Positions 35,977-44,526 of a stretch of 64,000 nucleotides of DNA are shown here, piece by piece. How positions within the stretch are numbered: the first letter of the stretch is position 1; the number at the start of each line of letters is the position of its first letter. The DNA is from CAYNHQ01 sp964397255 (lineage in GTDB: Bacteria; Bdellovibrionota_G; JALEGL01; DATDPG01), in contig CAYNHQ010000010.1 in NCBI GenBank assembly GCA_964397255.1, positions 1 through 64,000 on the forward strand, in the 5' to 3' direction. Below the pieces are notes generated by a model. The model was not told the origin of the DNA. It saw only the letters and a list, made by a program, of their open reading frames with translations, and searched no databases. The translations under genes and the position numbers were made by a program.

Positions 35977-36759
35977 ATGAGCCGACTCTCTCTCATGCAA
36001 AAGGGACCGATTGGCCAGCTTAAAATTCAGCGACCGGAAGTTCATAACGCATTAGACGCCGACTTAATCTTGGAGATCACGGAGTCTCTTCGGATTCTTT
36101 CCAGGAAGAAGGGAATCCGACTTCTCATCCTTTCCGGAGAGGGGAAAAATTTTTGTGCAGGGGCGGATCTCAATTGGATGAAATCCACGATCCGTTTTAA
36201 AGAGCGCGAAAATCGAAGGGATGCGATGCGCCTTCATCGCCTTTTTGAGGCGGTCTACCGATTTCCCCACCCTGTGATCGCTCGTGTTCAGGGTTCTACG
36301 TTCGGCGGGGGGTTGGGGTTGGTCGCGGCCAGCGACATTGCCATAGCTGAGGAAGGGTCGCTTTTTTCTCTTTCCGAAGTTCGGCTTGGATTGCTTCCCT
36401 CCATTATTGCCCCGTTTGTTGTGAGAAAAATTGGATTGGGGGCTTTCCGTGCGTACGGAATTTCAGGCAAGAAAATGACGGCGGAGGAAGCTCTGCGAAT
36501 CGGTCTTATTCACGAGATCGCTCCTCGAGAAGAATTGGATCAAACGATCGAGCAATGGATAAAGTTAATTCTAGATAATGGTCCTCAAGCAATGACGGCT
36601 CTTAAGACTTTTACAGACAAATCTTTCGGTATACCCAGCCTTTCTCGCGCGGCATTAAAGACCGTTCGATCCATTGCGAAAATACGAACCGGTGAGGAAG
36701 GGCAGGAAGGAATGAAAGCCTTCCTTGAAAAGCGTTCGCCCGCCTGGCGTTCGGAGTGA
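35977..36759 (+). CDS. liuC: Enoyl-CoA hydratase family protein, probably methylglutaconyl-CoA hydratase
   Basis: The protein has 260 residues of the crotonase fold. It has the oxyanion-hole motifs FCAGADLNWMK and GSTFGGGLGLVAASDIAIAEE and the acidic residue in LSEVRLGLLPSII. The gene starts 2 nt after mccB and is followed at 6 nt by HMG-CoA lyase; that order corresponds to three consecutive steps of leucine catabolism, so methylglutaconyl-CoA is the likely substrate. From the sequence alone, other crotonase activities cannot be excluded. Confidence 0.85.
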   Translation: MSRLSLMQKGPIGQLKIQRPEVHNALDADLILEITESLRILSRKKGIRLLILSGEGKNFCAGADLNWMKSTIRFKERENRRDAMRLHRLFEAVYRFPHPVIARVQGSTFGGGLGLVAASDIAIAEEGSLFSLSEVRLGLLPSIIAPFVVRKIGLGAFRAYGISGKKMTAEEALRIGLIHEIAPREELDQTIEQWIKLILDNGPQAMTALKTFTDKSFGIPSLSRAALKTVRSIAKIRTGEEGQEGMKAFLEKRSPAWRSE

Positions 36760-36765
36760 CACGAG

Positions 36766-37620
36766 ATGTCCGTTCGGTGGCCGAAAAAAGTGACACTTAA
36801 GGAAGTAGGGCCCCGAGATGGCCTGCAGAACGAGAAGGGGTTCGTACCCACACACACAAAAATTGAATTTATCCGAAAACTCGTCGCTAGCGGGCTTACA
36901 TATATTGAAGCAACGGCCTTTGTTCACCCATCGAAAATTCCGCAGCTTTCCGATGCAGAAGTCGTAGCGAAGGCTCTTCCGAAATCAAAGGGGCTGGTCT
37001 TTTCGGCTCTCGTGCCCAATCGTAAGGGGCTAGAACGCGCCATAGTATCCGGCTTCCAGGAAGTAGCCATATTTACGGCGGCCTCTGAAACCTTTAATCA
37101 AAAAAACATCAACGCTTCGATTGAAGAAAGCTTTTCGCGTTTTCGAGAGGTTTTTGACTTGGCTCGAAAGGAAAAGATTCGTGTGCGCGGGTATGTCTCG
37201 ACAGCTTTTGTTTGCCCCTACGAGGGAGTTATTTCTCCCATAAAATCGGCTCAAGTGATCAACCGGCTTTTGGATATGGGATGCTACGAAGTTTCTGTGG
37301 GGGATACGATCGGTAAAGCAACGCCTAAAAGTGTTCGAGTTCTCTTCGAGCGCCTCTTAAAGAAATATTCCACTCGACGGTTTGCGGGGCATTTTCATGA
37401 CACGTACCGATTTGCAATTGCGAACGTGATCGCCGCAATGGAACTGGGCATTACTACCTTTGACAGTTCGGCCGGAGGTCTGGGAGGTTGTCCCTACGCC
37501 CCCGGTGCGAGCGGCAATGTCGCTACCGAAGATCTCGTTCGTCTTTTCGAAAATATGGGAATCAAAACCGGCGTTTCAATTTCAAAGCTTTCGGAAGCAA
37601 CTGCCTGCGTGAATCCATAG
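36766..37620 (+). CDS. mvaB: Hydroxymethylglutaryl-CoA lyase
   Basis: The protein has 284 residues with a TIM barrel. The N-terminal motif EVGPRDGLQNE holds metal and catalytic residues, the metal-binding HFHD lies in FAGHFHDTYR, and the signature GGLGGCPYAPGASGN carries the active-site cysteine. It cleaves HMG-CoA into acetoacetate and acetyl-CoA, the last step of leucine breakdown. It is the third gene of the mccB-liuC-lyase unit, 6 nt behind liuC. Confidence 0.93.
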   Translation: MSVRWPKKVTLKEVGPRDGLQNEKGFVPTHTKIEFIRKLVASGLTYIEATAFVHPSKIPQLSDAEVVAKALPKSKGLVFSALVPNRKGLERAIVSGFQEVAIFTAASETFNQKNINASIEESFSRFREVFDLARKEKIRVRGYVSTAFVCPYEGVISPIKSAQVINRLLDMGCYEVSVGDTIGKATPKSVRVLFERLLKKYSTRRFAGHFHDTYRFAIANVIAAMELGITTFDSSAGGLGGCPYAPGASGNVATEDLVRLFENMGIKTGVSISKLSEATACVNP

Positions 37621-37685
37621 TGCATTAACAAAATCACTTGCCAATCCAGGGTGCAATGTCACCATCACATAAAGGAGGGGAATTC

Positions 37686-38843
37686 GTGTCACATTTGAAT
37701 AGCGTAGGCTCGCTCATATGCTTTATGCTCGCGTTTCCGGGACTTCTCTTTAGCCAAGAAGAGATTCGTCGAATAAAAGTCAGTCGCGACGATGCCATCT
37801 ATCTTCAGAGGGAGCTGGGCTGGATAGCCGATGAACTCGATTCTGAAAACGGGCTCTTCTCTCTTACGCCCGACGAAGTGGGTGAAATGGCCCAGACGCT
37901 TCATGAAAAAAGAGGGAGGTGTGGGGGATTTAAAGATGTCACGGATGGGGACTTTAGCTTTCCTGTTCACCCCTTCATTTCTCCATCCAAATTTGTCGAC
38001 ACTCTTGACCCTCGTCTGGAATTCATCCTCCAAAGCATTGGAGAGAAAAATATGGAGGACACGATTACAGCCCTCTCCGATTTTCCTACACGCCGATACG
38101 ATTCTGATTACGGTAAAGAGGCCGCAGAATCCCTGGCCCAACGTTTACAGGCGCTTGCCGTAGGACGAGAGGATATTTCCGTGACTTCGTTCACGCATTC
38201 TTGGCCGATGCCCTCTGTGATTGCGCGAATACGCGGGACGGTCAGCCCTGAAGAATCGGTGATTGTGGGAGGACATCTCGATTCCATCAACAAACTTTCG
38301 TTTTCGGAGAAGGCGCCCGGCGCAGATGATGATGCAAGCGGTGTCGCGGCGGCATTCGAGGCCTTTCGAGCCATTGTTGCATCGGGAGTTAGGCCGACAC
38401 GAACGCTAGAATTCATGGCTTACTCGGCGGAAGAAGTTGGACTTCGTGGGAGCCAAGAAATTGCCGAAAGTTATCAAATTCAACGCCGGCAAGTGCGGGC
38501 CGTGATGCAGCTTGATATGGTCGCTTATGCCGGAAGCGGAGATAAAATTTTTCTCATTACGGACAATATCGACCAAAATCTAAACGCGACGCTAAAAGAA
38601 ATGGCGGAAAAGGAGCTGGGTTTCACCACGGGTTGGACAAAGTGCGGATATAGTTGCAGCGATCACGTTTCCTGGACGGATGCGGGTTACCCGGCTGTCA
38701 TTCCTTTTGAAGCTAGAGTAGGCGAACACAACCCGAACCTTCATACCGAGAAAGATGTTTCGGAAATTTTGTCGATGGTTTATGCGAAGAAATTCGCTCA
38801 ATTGGCGACACTCTTTTACTGGGACCTTGGAGTCGTTCCTTAG
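37686..38843 (+). CDS. Exported M28-family zinc aminopeptidase
   Basis: The protein has 385 residues from GTG 37686. This start is chosen because a near-perfect AAAGGAGGGG lies at 37671-37680, five bases upstream, and because it puts a signal peptide (ending LLFSQ) at the N-terminus; two earlier in-frame starts lack this. The two-zinc ligands of M28 peptidases are visible in order: GGHLDS, GADDDASG, YSAEEVGLRG, QLDMVAY and NPNLHTEKD. A pro-region of about 100 residues precedes the catalytic domain. It probably removes N-terminal residues of peptides in the periplasm or outside the cell. Confidence 0.88.
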   Translation: MSHLNSVGSLICFMLAFPGLLFSQEEIRRIKVSRDDAIYLQRELGWIADELDSENGLFSLTPDEVGEMAQTLHEKRGRCGGFKDVTDGDFSFPVHPFISPSKFVDTLDPRLEFILQSIGEKNMEDTITALSDFPTRRYDSDYGKEAAESLAQRLQALAVGREDISVTSFTHSWPMPSVIARIRGTVSPEESVIVGGHLDSINKLSFSEKAPGADDDASGVAAAFEAFRAIVASGVRPTRTLEFMAYSAEEVGLRGSQEIAESYQIQRRQVRAVMQLDMVAYAGSGDKIFLITDNIDQNLNATLKEMAEKELGFTTGWTKCGYSCSDHVSWTDAGYPAVIPFEARVGEHNPNLHTEKDVSEILSMVYAKKFAQLATLFYWDLGVVP

Positions 38844-38877
38844 AGAGATTTTTCCCATTTTCCCGTTCTAGGCTAGG

Positions 38878-40293
38878 ATGCGGGAGATGGAAAAGAAAAG
38901 GGGTACACGGATTGAATTCGATTCAATGGGAAAAATGCGAGTTCCGGCGGATGCGTACTATGGTGCGCAGACGGCACGGGCCTTAGAAAATTTCCCGATC
39001 AGTGGCATTCGTTTTGGTCGGCGCTTTATCGAGGCGTTGGGAGAGATCAAACGAGCGGCGGCGGTGGTGAATGGGAAACATGGATGGGTGGACCCAAAGG
39101 TCGCGCGGGCGATCACTCAAGCGGCAGAAGAAGTAGCCCGCGGAAAATGGGACGACCAATTTGTTCTGGATGTGTTTCAAACGGGCTCGGGAACGTCGAC
39201 AAATATGAATGCGAACGAAGTCATTGCTCATCGAGCGTCGGAAATTTTGGGTATCAAACGCGGTGCCAAAAAAATTCATCCAAACGACCATGTGAACCGG
39301 GGACAGTCTTCGAACGATGTGTTTCCCACAGCCATGCATATTTCCCTGCTCTGTTCATTGGAAGGCGAACTGATCCCGGCGCTTAAGAATCTGGAAACCT
39401 CGCTTCGACGAAAAGCTTCGGGTTTCGATCAGATCGTGAAGACGGGAAGAACCCATCTTCAAGATGCGACACCGATTCGGCTCGGCCAGGTGTTCTCCGG
39501 TTATTCGGCGCAAGTTTCCGAATCGATCGAACGGCTCAAACGGGTGTCCATTCCTCTCTGCGAACTGGCGCTTGGGGGAACCGCGGTAGGTACAGGAATT
39601 AACGCGCCCGAAGGATTCGCCAAGGAGGTCATCCAAGAATTAAAGAGGAAGCTCAAACTTCCCCTTCGGGAAGCGCGAAATCATTTCGCGGCGCAGGGGG
39701 GAAAGGATGCGATCGTAGAGGCCAGTGGGGCGATTCGAACAACGGGCCTCGCGCTATTTAAGATCGCGAACGACATTCGGTGGCTCGGCTCAGGTCCTCG
39801 ATGCGGAATCGGTGAAATTCGCTTACCGGAAACACAACCGGGTTCTTCCATTATGCCGGGAAAAGTGAATCCGGTAATCGCGGAATCACTCATGATGGTG
39901 GCGACACAGGTTGTGGGAAATGATGCGGCTGTGGCGATGGCCGGACACAACGGAAACTTTGAGCTCAATACGATGATGCCAGTCATGATTCATAATTTGC
40001 TTCAGTCCACCCATCTACTTTCTCGGGCGGCAGAAAATTTTCAGAAACGTTGTGTCTCGGGAATTAGAGCCGATCCTAAGCGTTGCGAAGAGTTGCTCGG
40101 GAAGAGTTTGGCGCTCGCAACTCCCCTGGCGCCACTGATTGGATACGATCAGGCGGCCAAGGTGGCGAAGAAAGCATACAAAGAAGGAAAAAGCGTGAAG
40201 GAATTAGTTGAAAAAGAAGGGCTTCTCTCGGACGAGCAGTTAGAAAAGGTATTTGACCCCTTTCGGATGACAACCTCCACAGGTGAGGCATAA
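38878..40293 (+). CDS. fumC: Class II fumarase
   Basis: The protein has 471 residues, close to E. coli FumC (467). It interconverts fumarate and malate without iron-sulfur clusters. TGSGTSTNMNANEVIAHRA, KTGRTHLQDATPIRLGQ and the superfamily signature GSSIMPGKVNP are present, with the catalytic Ser in that last loop. The start is ATG 38878 (a second ATG at 38887 is also possible). It stands between the leucine genes and the secreted-protein locus and may have its own promoter. Confidence 0.93.
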   Translation: MREMEKKRGTRIEFDSMGKMRVPADAYYGAQTARALENFPISGIRFGRRFIEALGEIKRAAAVVNGKHGWVDPKVARAITQAAEEVARGKWDDQFVLDVFQTGSGTSTNMNANEVIAHRASEILGIKRGAKKIHPNDHVNRGQSSNDVFPTAMHISLLCSLEGELIPALKNLETSLRRKASGFDQIVKTGRTHLQDATPIRLGQVFSGYSAQVSESIERLKRVSIPLCELALGGTAVGTGINAPEGFAKEVIQELKRKLKLPLREARNHFAAQGGKDAIVEASGAIRTTGLALFKIANDIRWLGSGPRCGIGEIRLPETQPGSSIMPGKVNPVIAESLMMVATQVVGNDAAVAMAGHNGNFELNTMMPVMIHNLLQSTHLLSRAAENFQKRCVSGIRADPKRCEELLGKSLALATPLAPLIGYDQAAKVAKKAYKEGKSVKELVEKEGLLSDEQLEKVFDPFRMTTSTGEA

Positions 40294-40337
40294 AAGACCT
40301 TTTTTGAGGCCTCCTGTCGCAGGTTCTCTGCCAAAGT

Positions 40338-40359
40338 AGAATTATTATACTTTAATTCT
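40338..40359 (+). promoter_or_regulatory. Inverted repeat enclosing a -10-like box
   Basis: AGAATTA (40338-40344) and TAATTCT (40353-40359) are perfect 7-bp arms, and the loop contains TATACT (40346-40351), a good -10 box. No clear -35 was found at the right distance. It could be an operator over a promoter for the gene at 40424. Confidence 0.35.
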
Positions 40360-40423
40360 AATTAGTTAGCTCTATTGAAATTGGTACATCGCTTGCGTTA
40401 CTCCTGGCCCAAGGGAGTTAACA

Positions 40424-41308
40424 ATGAAGAACTTACACCGATTGATGGTTTCTGGAGTCGCTATTCTTGCCGCCCAAATTGGTTTCGCGGCCGACGAGGA
40501 AGTGACGGAAGTACAGAAGGTCGCCACGGAGATCCGGGGCAGCATTGAATTTTGCAAAGATTTATCCAGCCATAAGTTGTCAAAAACAGAAACTTACACA
40601 GGCGTGGTCATTGGTATGGCTCAATCGCTGAAGATCGAAGAGGATAAGAAATGTGGTAATGATCCTGAACTTAAAAAATTTAGAGATTCATGGGTTACTG
40701 CATTTCAAACTCAAAAATTAAATCTTGTGATTTCTACTGAAGATGACTCCGCCCTGCTCAAGGAAGAGGCTCTCGGGAAGCCAGAGGACGAGTCAAAAGC
40801 GGCATGCGAATTGGAAATTGGAAACGCGGACAAGAAGCCGCCCATGACCGGTAGCTTTGGAAGCGATAAGAAATTTACGATTGCGGGTATTCGCACCATT
40901 CAAAAGAATACGAACCCTAATGACGCCTCTGTTCTCGCTATTGTAGCGACGCATGAAGGGACGTACAGCGTGGATGAGAAGAAGAAAACCATGCAGATTA
41001 CGAGTGAGAAAAATGAATTTCGATTCATTACTTCGCTAAACGGCGCTGTAAAGGCTGACTGTAAGGTAACTGCTGTAGCGAATCCCGAAGGCGGCAAAGA
41101 GAAAGGAAAGGGAGCGCCGGGGCCAGGAACCGGGAATAATACTCAAGCTGCGGCGCCCCAAGCCGAAAAGCCAGCACCTAAAAGCAACAAAGGCTGCAGT
41201 GCAACCGGCGGTGGGGGACCTTCGCTCATGATTGTCGGAGTATTAACGGGCCTTCTCGCGTTTCGAAAGCGCTCGCTCCACCCAGTCGCGAAAGTTTTCA
41301 TTAAATAA
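40424..41308 (+). CDS. Exported protein with C-terminal GlyGly/Cys, helix, Arg-Lys sorting-like tail
   Basis: The protein has 294 residues: a signal peptide (1-22, IGFAA), a mature part with several Cys and Lys/Asp-rich segments, a Pro/Ala/Gly linker, and a C-terminus reading KGCSATGGGG, a hydrophobic helix, then RKRS. A Cys followed by a helix and an Arg/Lys patch is the plan of MYXO-CTERM-type sorting signals. Residues 273-291 (VLTGLLAFRKRSLHPVAKV) are encoded by the 58-bp repeat that also forms, in antisense, the end of the flavoprotein gene 2 kb away. The next gene starts one base after this stop. Function unknown. Confidence 0.7.
   Translation: MKNLHRLMVSGVAILAAQIGFAADEEVTEVQKVATEIRGSIEFCKDLSSHKLSKTETYTGVVIGMAQSLKIEEDKKCGNDPELKKFRDSWVTAFQTQKLNLVISTEDDSALLKEEALGKPEDESKAACELEIGNADKKPPMTGSFGSDKKFTIAGIRTIQKNTNPNDASVLAIVATHEGTYSVDEKKKTMQITSEKNEFRFITSLNGAVKADCKVTAVANPEGGKEKGKGAPGPGTGNNTQAAAPQAEKPAPKSNKGCSATGGGGPSLMIVGVLTGLLAFRKRSLHPVAKVFIK
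41240..41297. repeat. 58-bp direct repeat, copy 1
   Basis: Identical to 43227-43284 at 56 of 58 positions (differences at 41248 and 41261). On the plus strand it encodes the C-terminal tail of the gene at 40424. On the minus strand it still reads NFRDWVERALSKREKAR then stop, the end of the flavoprotein encoded at 43230-44495. Copy 1 is therefore a displaced duplicate of that gene's 3' end. Confidence 0.95.
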
Positions 41309-41309
41309 G

Positions 41310-43223
41310 ATGCATCATCGTCTTGCGTGGCTCTTAGCGATAAGCCTGGGTTCGAGCTCTTTTGCAGGTCAAGCCACCGCTCCTCTTGAATCTCTCCCTG
41401 AAGTTGGTATTGCCCAGGCACCATCATTACCTTCATCATCTGGGAGCAATGTCGTAGATGCAACCTCGAGATTTCGCCAAAAACAAATTGCGGATGAAGC
41501 AGCTGAGGCCCTGGCAAAGAAGCTCGGGGAGGGAGCCGTCAAAGAAGAAACTGTCCAAGCTTCTGAAGGCATCCTTTCAGAGCTGGGGTATAAATTTTTA
41601 AGAGTTCTAGGAGCTGCCACCGCAGTCATTTTTGAACTCTCTCCTCTTGGAGCAGATGACATGTTGCCCGAAAGACAGGCAACCGTTCCAAAGGAAGAGC
41701 CTAAGGACCCTCAAAAAGGGCTCATTTTGACCGGTCATGAAACAATAATGGAACGGGACGAAAAAATGCGTGAGTTTCTTAACCAGCATCTTCCCGAAAG
41801 CAAAAGACCCTCCGACGCTCTTATCCCTCAAATACTAAATTCTTCTGACGGACCGAAATCCGATTCAGGTCATGGCTCACAAAGCAAAGAGAACGGAACG
41901 CACGAAAAGGAACACGAGCAAGGAGATTTGCCGGAAATTGACTTAGACTATGCCTTGTTGAGAGCTTACTCCCGCCTAATTGGAGCAGCATCACAAGTTG
42001 AACCTACCAAAGATATAGAGAAGGAACTCGACTTAGTTGAAAAACTTCTTAAAAGTTCGGGCTTGGATCAAGCGATTGAAATTCCTAGATCTGATATTCC
42101 ACCTATTGAAAGCCAGTATCAATTGATGCGGCAGAGATTGCTGCGCCTAAGAAATACTTCGCTCAATCCAACGACCCTCTTAGAACCCGATCGACCCACA
42201 GCAGCCAAGATATCAGAGCGGATTCTGGGAGAATTATTTTACAATACGCTTCGTCAGTACATATCTTTGCGCTATCAGACATCTTCACCGCCTCTGTCGG
42301 CGCAAGGAGCTCAATCCTGGAAACTTGTGTTAAATGCTCTGCTGATCGCTCAAACTCTTCGAGAAAGAGTCCTTTCAAGAGTGATCCCCCTCTTGGAATA
42401 CAACATTTCAGGTCATGTTTCGCTTCTCCAGGCGCACAACGCGTTAAAGCCAGAATTTGTTGGGGACGGTTCATCACGAAGCGTCGTAGAGAATTGTATG
42501 CATGAAATGTTCGAAGATTTTAGATCACTAACTAATGACAAATTGTTCGATATCCGTCATCGACTGGCGCGGTCGCTTTCCGCACGAATTGGCGTTTTAT
42601 GGAAGGAACTCCAAACCTCACACAATGAGGAGACATCTGAAATATTCTCTTCCAAAGTTAGAAAGCTTGTTCAACTTCGGGTTTTGCTTGCCATGTTAGG
42701 TTATTCACAGGAGGGGGACGCTCGAGCCGCGGTAGCTCAGTTTATAAACGTGCATATGAATTCCATTTTGCGACAGGGCATAACCATCGGTCTAGCTTTG
42801 GAACAGGTTTTTTGTGTGGGTCCTCTCTTATGGGCCTATGAGCGACTAATGCGTGAATTCGCGGATGTTTCTCTCTCCGAGAGAATTGCTCTGGGGCATA
42901 TCATCACGGTTCTCGGCCTTCTAATCGATATAGACACAAGACTGGAAATTCCGGACATACATGTTGCGGATCAATTTTACCAATTTGTCATGGTTGTAAT
43001 CGAACGCTTCAACACTTCGTTATTATCGACGCGAGACTATCAATTACCAGTCATGGGGCCTGATATAGGGCACATGCTTGTTGGGAAAGAGATGCAGCAA
43101 ATTCTTGAAGTCATGGAAAAAAATATTTTGCAGCCTGATTCAATAAGCAGGACTGAAGCTCAAGAACGTGCGGAAAACCTTCGTCGTCATTTCAGGGTTT
43201 TGCGGGGTCGTGATCCCGATTGA
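41310..43223 (+). CDS. Large exported protein of unknown family, between direct repeats
   Basis: The protein has 637 residues. It has a signal peptide (about 1-24, SSFAGQATA), a low-complexity stretch (about 120-215: E/K/D/S-rich), and a long alpha-helical body (about 220-620) with leucine/arginine heptad-like patterns and few cysteines. I recognise no family or catalytic motif. ATG 41310 lies one base after the stop of the previous gene, without its own ribosome-binding site, so it should be translated by coupling. It ends 3 nt before repeat copy 2, and its frame continues through the repeat in the same phase as the previous gene's tail. It looks like an inserted gene; its A/T-rich codon use fits acquisition. 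Confidence 0.7.
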   Translation: MHHRLAWLLAISLGSSSFAGQATAPLESLPEVGIAQAPSLPSSSGSNVVDATSRFRQKQIADEAAEALAKKLGEGAVKEETVQASEGILSELGYKFLRVLGAATAVIFELSPLGADDMLPERQATVPKEEPKDPQKGLILTGHETIMERDEKMREFLNQHLPESKRPSDALIPQILNSSDGPKSDSGHGSQSKENGTHEKEHEQGDLPEIDLDYALLRAYSRLIGAASQVEPTKDIEKELDLVEKLLKSSGLDQAIEIPRSDIPPIESQYQLMRQRLLRLRNTSLNPTTLLEPDRPTAAKISERILGELFYNTLRQYISLRYQTSSPPLSAQGAQSWKLVLNALLIAQTLRERVLSRVIPLLEYNISGHVSLLQAHNALKPEFVGDGSSRSVVENCMHEMFEDFRSLTNDKLFDIRHRLARSLSARIGVLWKELQTSHNEETSEIFSSKVRKLVQLRVLLAMLGYSQEGDARAAVAQFINVHMNSILRQGITIGLALEQVFCVGPLLWAYERLMREFADVSLSERIALGHIITVLGLLIDIDTRLEIPDIHVADQFYQFVMVVIERFNTSLLSTRDYQLPVMGPDIGHMLVGKEMQQILEVMEKNILQPDSISRTEAQERAENLRRHFRVLRGRDPD

Positions 43224-43226
43224 AGG

Positions 43227-43284
43227 GTATTAACCGGCCTTCTCGCGCTTCGAAAGCGCTCGCTCCACCCAGTCGCGAAAGTTT
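43227..43284. repeat. 58-bp direct repeat, copy 2
   Basis: This is the partner of 41240-41297, 1,987 bp away in the same orientation. It contains the last 17 codons and stop of the minus-strand flavoprotein gene plus 3 further bases. Read on the plus strand in the frame of the 41310 gene it gives VLTGLLALRKRSLHPVAKV after that gene's stop. Confidence 0.95.
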
Positions 43285-44495
43285 CCTGAGTAACCCACGG
43301 CCGTTTGGCGCTTACGAACTTCCGAAAGGATCAACGCTGCCTGCTCTTCCGTAACCGCATTTGCATCGTCCGCCAGCCATGTATCGAGGGTTTTCGACGT
43401 CACATCACGCGAATGCATGAGCGAAACCCTTATATTGCCCTTGCCCGTGACGGCATTTCCCAATGCATATACTCCCGGCATGCTTCGAACCTGTCCGGAA
43501 TCGAGATCGGGCACGTCATAACGATCTCCCGTCCAGTTTAGGCCGGGAATCGGCTCTGGGATGCTTCCAATGGAGCTGATCACCAGTGGAGCACGCACTT
43601 CAAATTCCGAGCCCTTTACAGGCTTGGCTTTCCCATCGATGACCTCTGTTTTTACAAACTTGAGGCCGACCAAGCGTCCTCCATCCGTGATTAAAGATAT
43701 CGGTAGATGCTGGTCATGAAACGCAAATTGATACTTCGTCATGTAATTATTTAGAATCTTTTTTCGAAGCACTCCCACTTTTGAACGCTGCTCTTCATTG
43801 GCTTCCGGCGCGGGCTCGGCCAGGGGCATATCCTCCGTCCGACGCCGGTAAAATAACGTCGCTCCATTGACCCCGAGATCATTCCACGTAAGAGAATGAC
43901 GTTCCAAAGCTTTGGGTATTCCTTCTTTTTCGAGTGTCAGCATATCCATCTGGATTTTCTTTTTGCTCAAAGCCTTTTGTACAATCTCAAACTGACAGAT
44001 CTTCATCACGTCCATCGAAGCAAGTCCGCCGCCAATGACAATTACACCGTCCGGAATGTCATACCGCAAGCCATCGTAGTCGGCCTCCGTGTAGTGGTTA
44101 AACCAATAAACCAATGGATTTTGGTAGAGAAATCCTTTGCCCACAAAAGTGTCCGCCCCTTCCACCGGTAGGGGGCGGTCTTTCCAAGCCCCGTTCGCCA
44201 GAAGAATCGCGCTGGGCTTCCATTTGTTTCGGATTTCCTCAAAGGATAGATCTTGGCCGATCTTCGTCATGGGAACGTAATGAACGAGTTTATGATCTAT
44301 CCGCTCGTTGATCTTCTCTTCTTCCTTTTTTCGCTGCTCGACATGCCAACGAGGAAGGCCGTCTTCTATTTTTCCGTAGGGAAGGGGGTTCTGTTCGATG
44401 CAAATGACTTCAATACCCTTTTCGCGAAGCTGGAAAACGGCCTCACTTCCCGCCACAGCCCCGCCGATGACCACCACCAGGCGCTTCTTCGGCAT
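43230..44495 (-). CDS. FAD/NAD(P)-binding oxidoreductase, ferredoxin-NADP reductase-like
   Basis: The protein has 421 residues. FAD site VVVIGGAVAGSEAVFQLREKG is at the N-terminus, and the NAD(P) site VIVIGGGLASMDVMKI is near 160. The R-R-R-T-E-D-M-P motif and the late SMPGVYALGNAVTGKGNI stretch match adrenodoxin-reductase and glutamate-synthase-small-subunit-like flavoproteins. It probably moves electrons between NADPH and an iron-sulfur protein; no partner lies beside it, although a ferredoxin fusion lies at 52417. Its last 17 codons make up repeat copy 2. It follows an SDR gene on the same strand. Confidence 0.82.
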   Translation of the reverse strand: MPKKRLVVVIGGAVAGSEAVFQLREKGIEVICIEQNPLPYGKIEDGLPRWHVEQRKKEEEKINERIDHKLVHYVPMTKIGQDLSFEEIRNKWKPSAILLANGAWKDRPLPVEGADTFVGKGFLYQNPLVYWFNHYTEADYDGLRYDIPDGVIVIGGGLASMDVMKICQFEIVQKALSKKKIQMDMLTLEKEGIPKALERHSLTWNDLGVNGATLFYRRRTEDMPLAEPAPEANEEQRSKVGVLRKKILNNYMTKYQFAFHDQHLPISLITDGGRLVGLKFVKTEVIDGKAKPVKGSEFEVRAPLVISSIGSIPEPIPGLNWTGDRYDVPDLDSGQVRSMPGVYALGNAVTGKGNIRVSLMHSRDVTSKTLDTWLADDANAVTEEQAALILSEVRKRQTAVGYSGNFRDWVERALSKREKAG

Positions 44496-44526
44496 CCAAA
44501 AAGTATAGTTTGATTGTCAAAAAGAG

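Noticed and set aside
41240..43284. Integron-type attC sites
   Set aside because: The 58-bp repeats contain AAC near one end and GTT near the other and can form imperfect stems, but they lack RYYYAAC and GTTRRRY boxes, no integron integrase is present, and the sequence is fully explained as the coding end of the flavoprotein gene.
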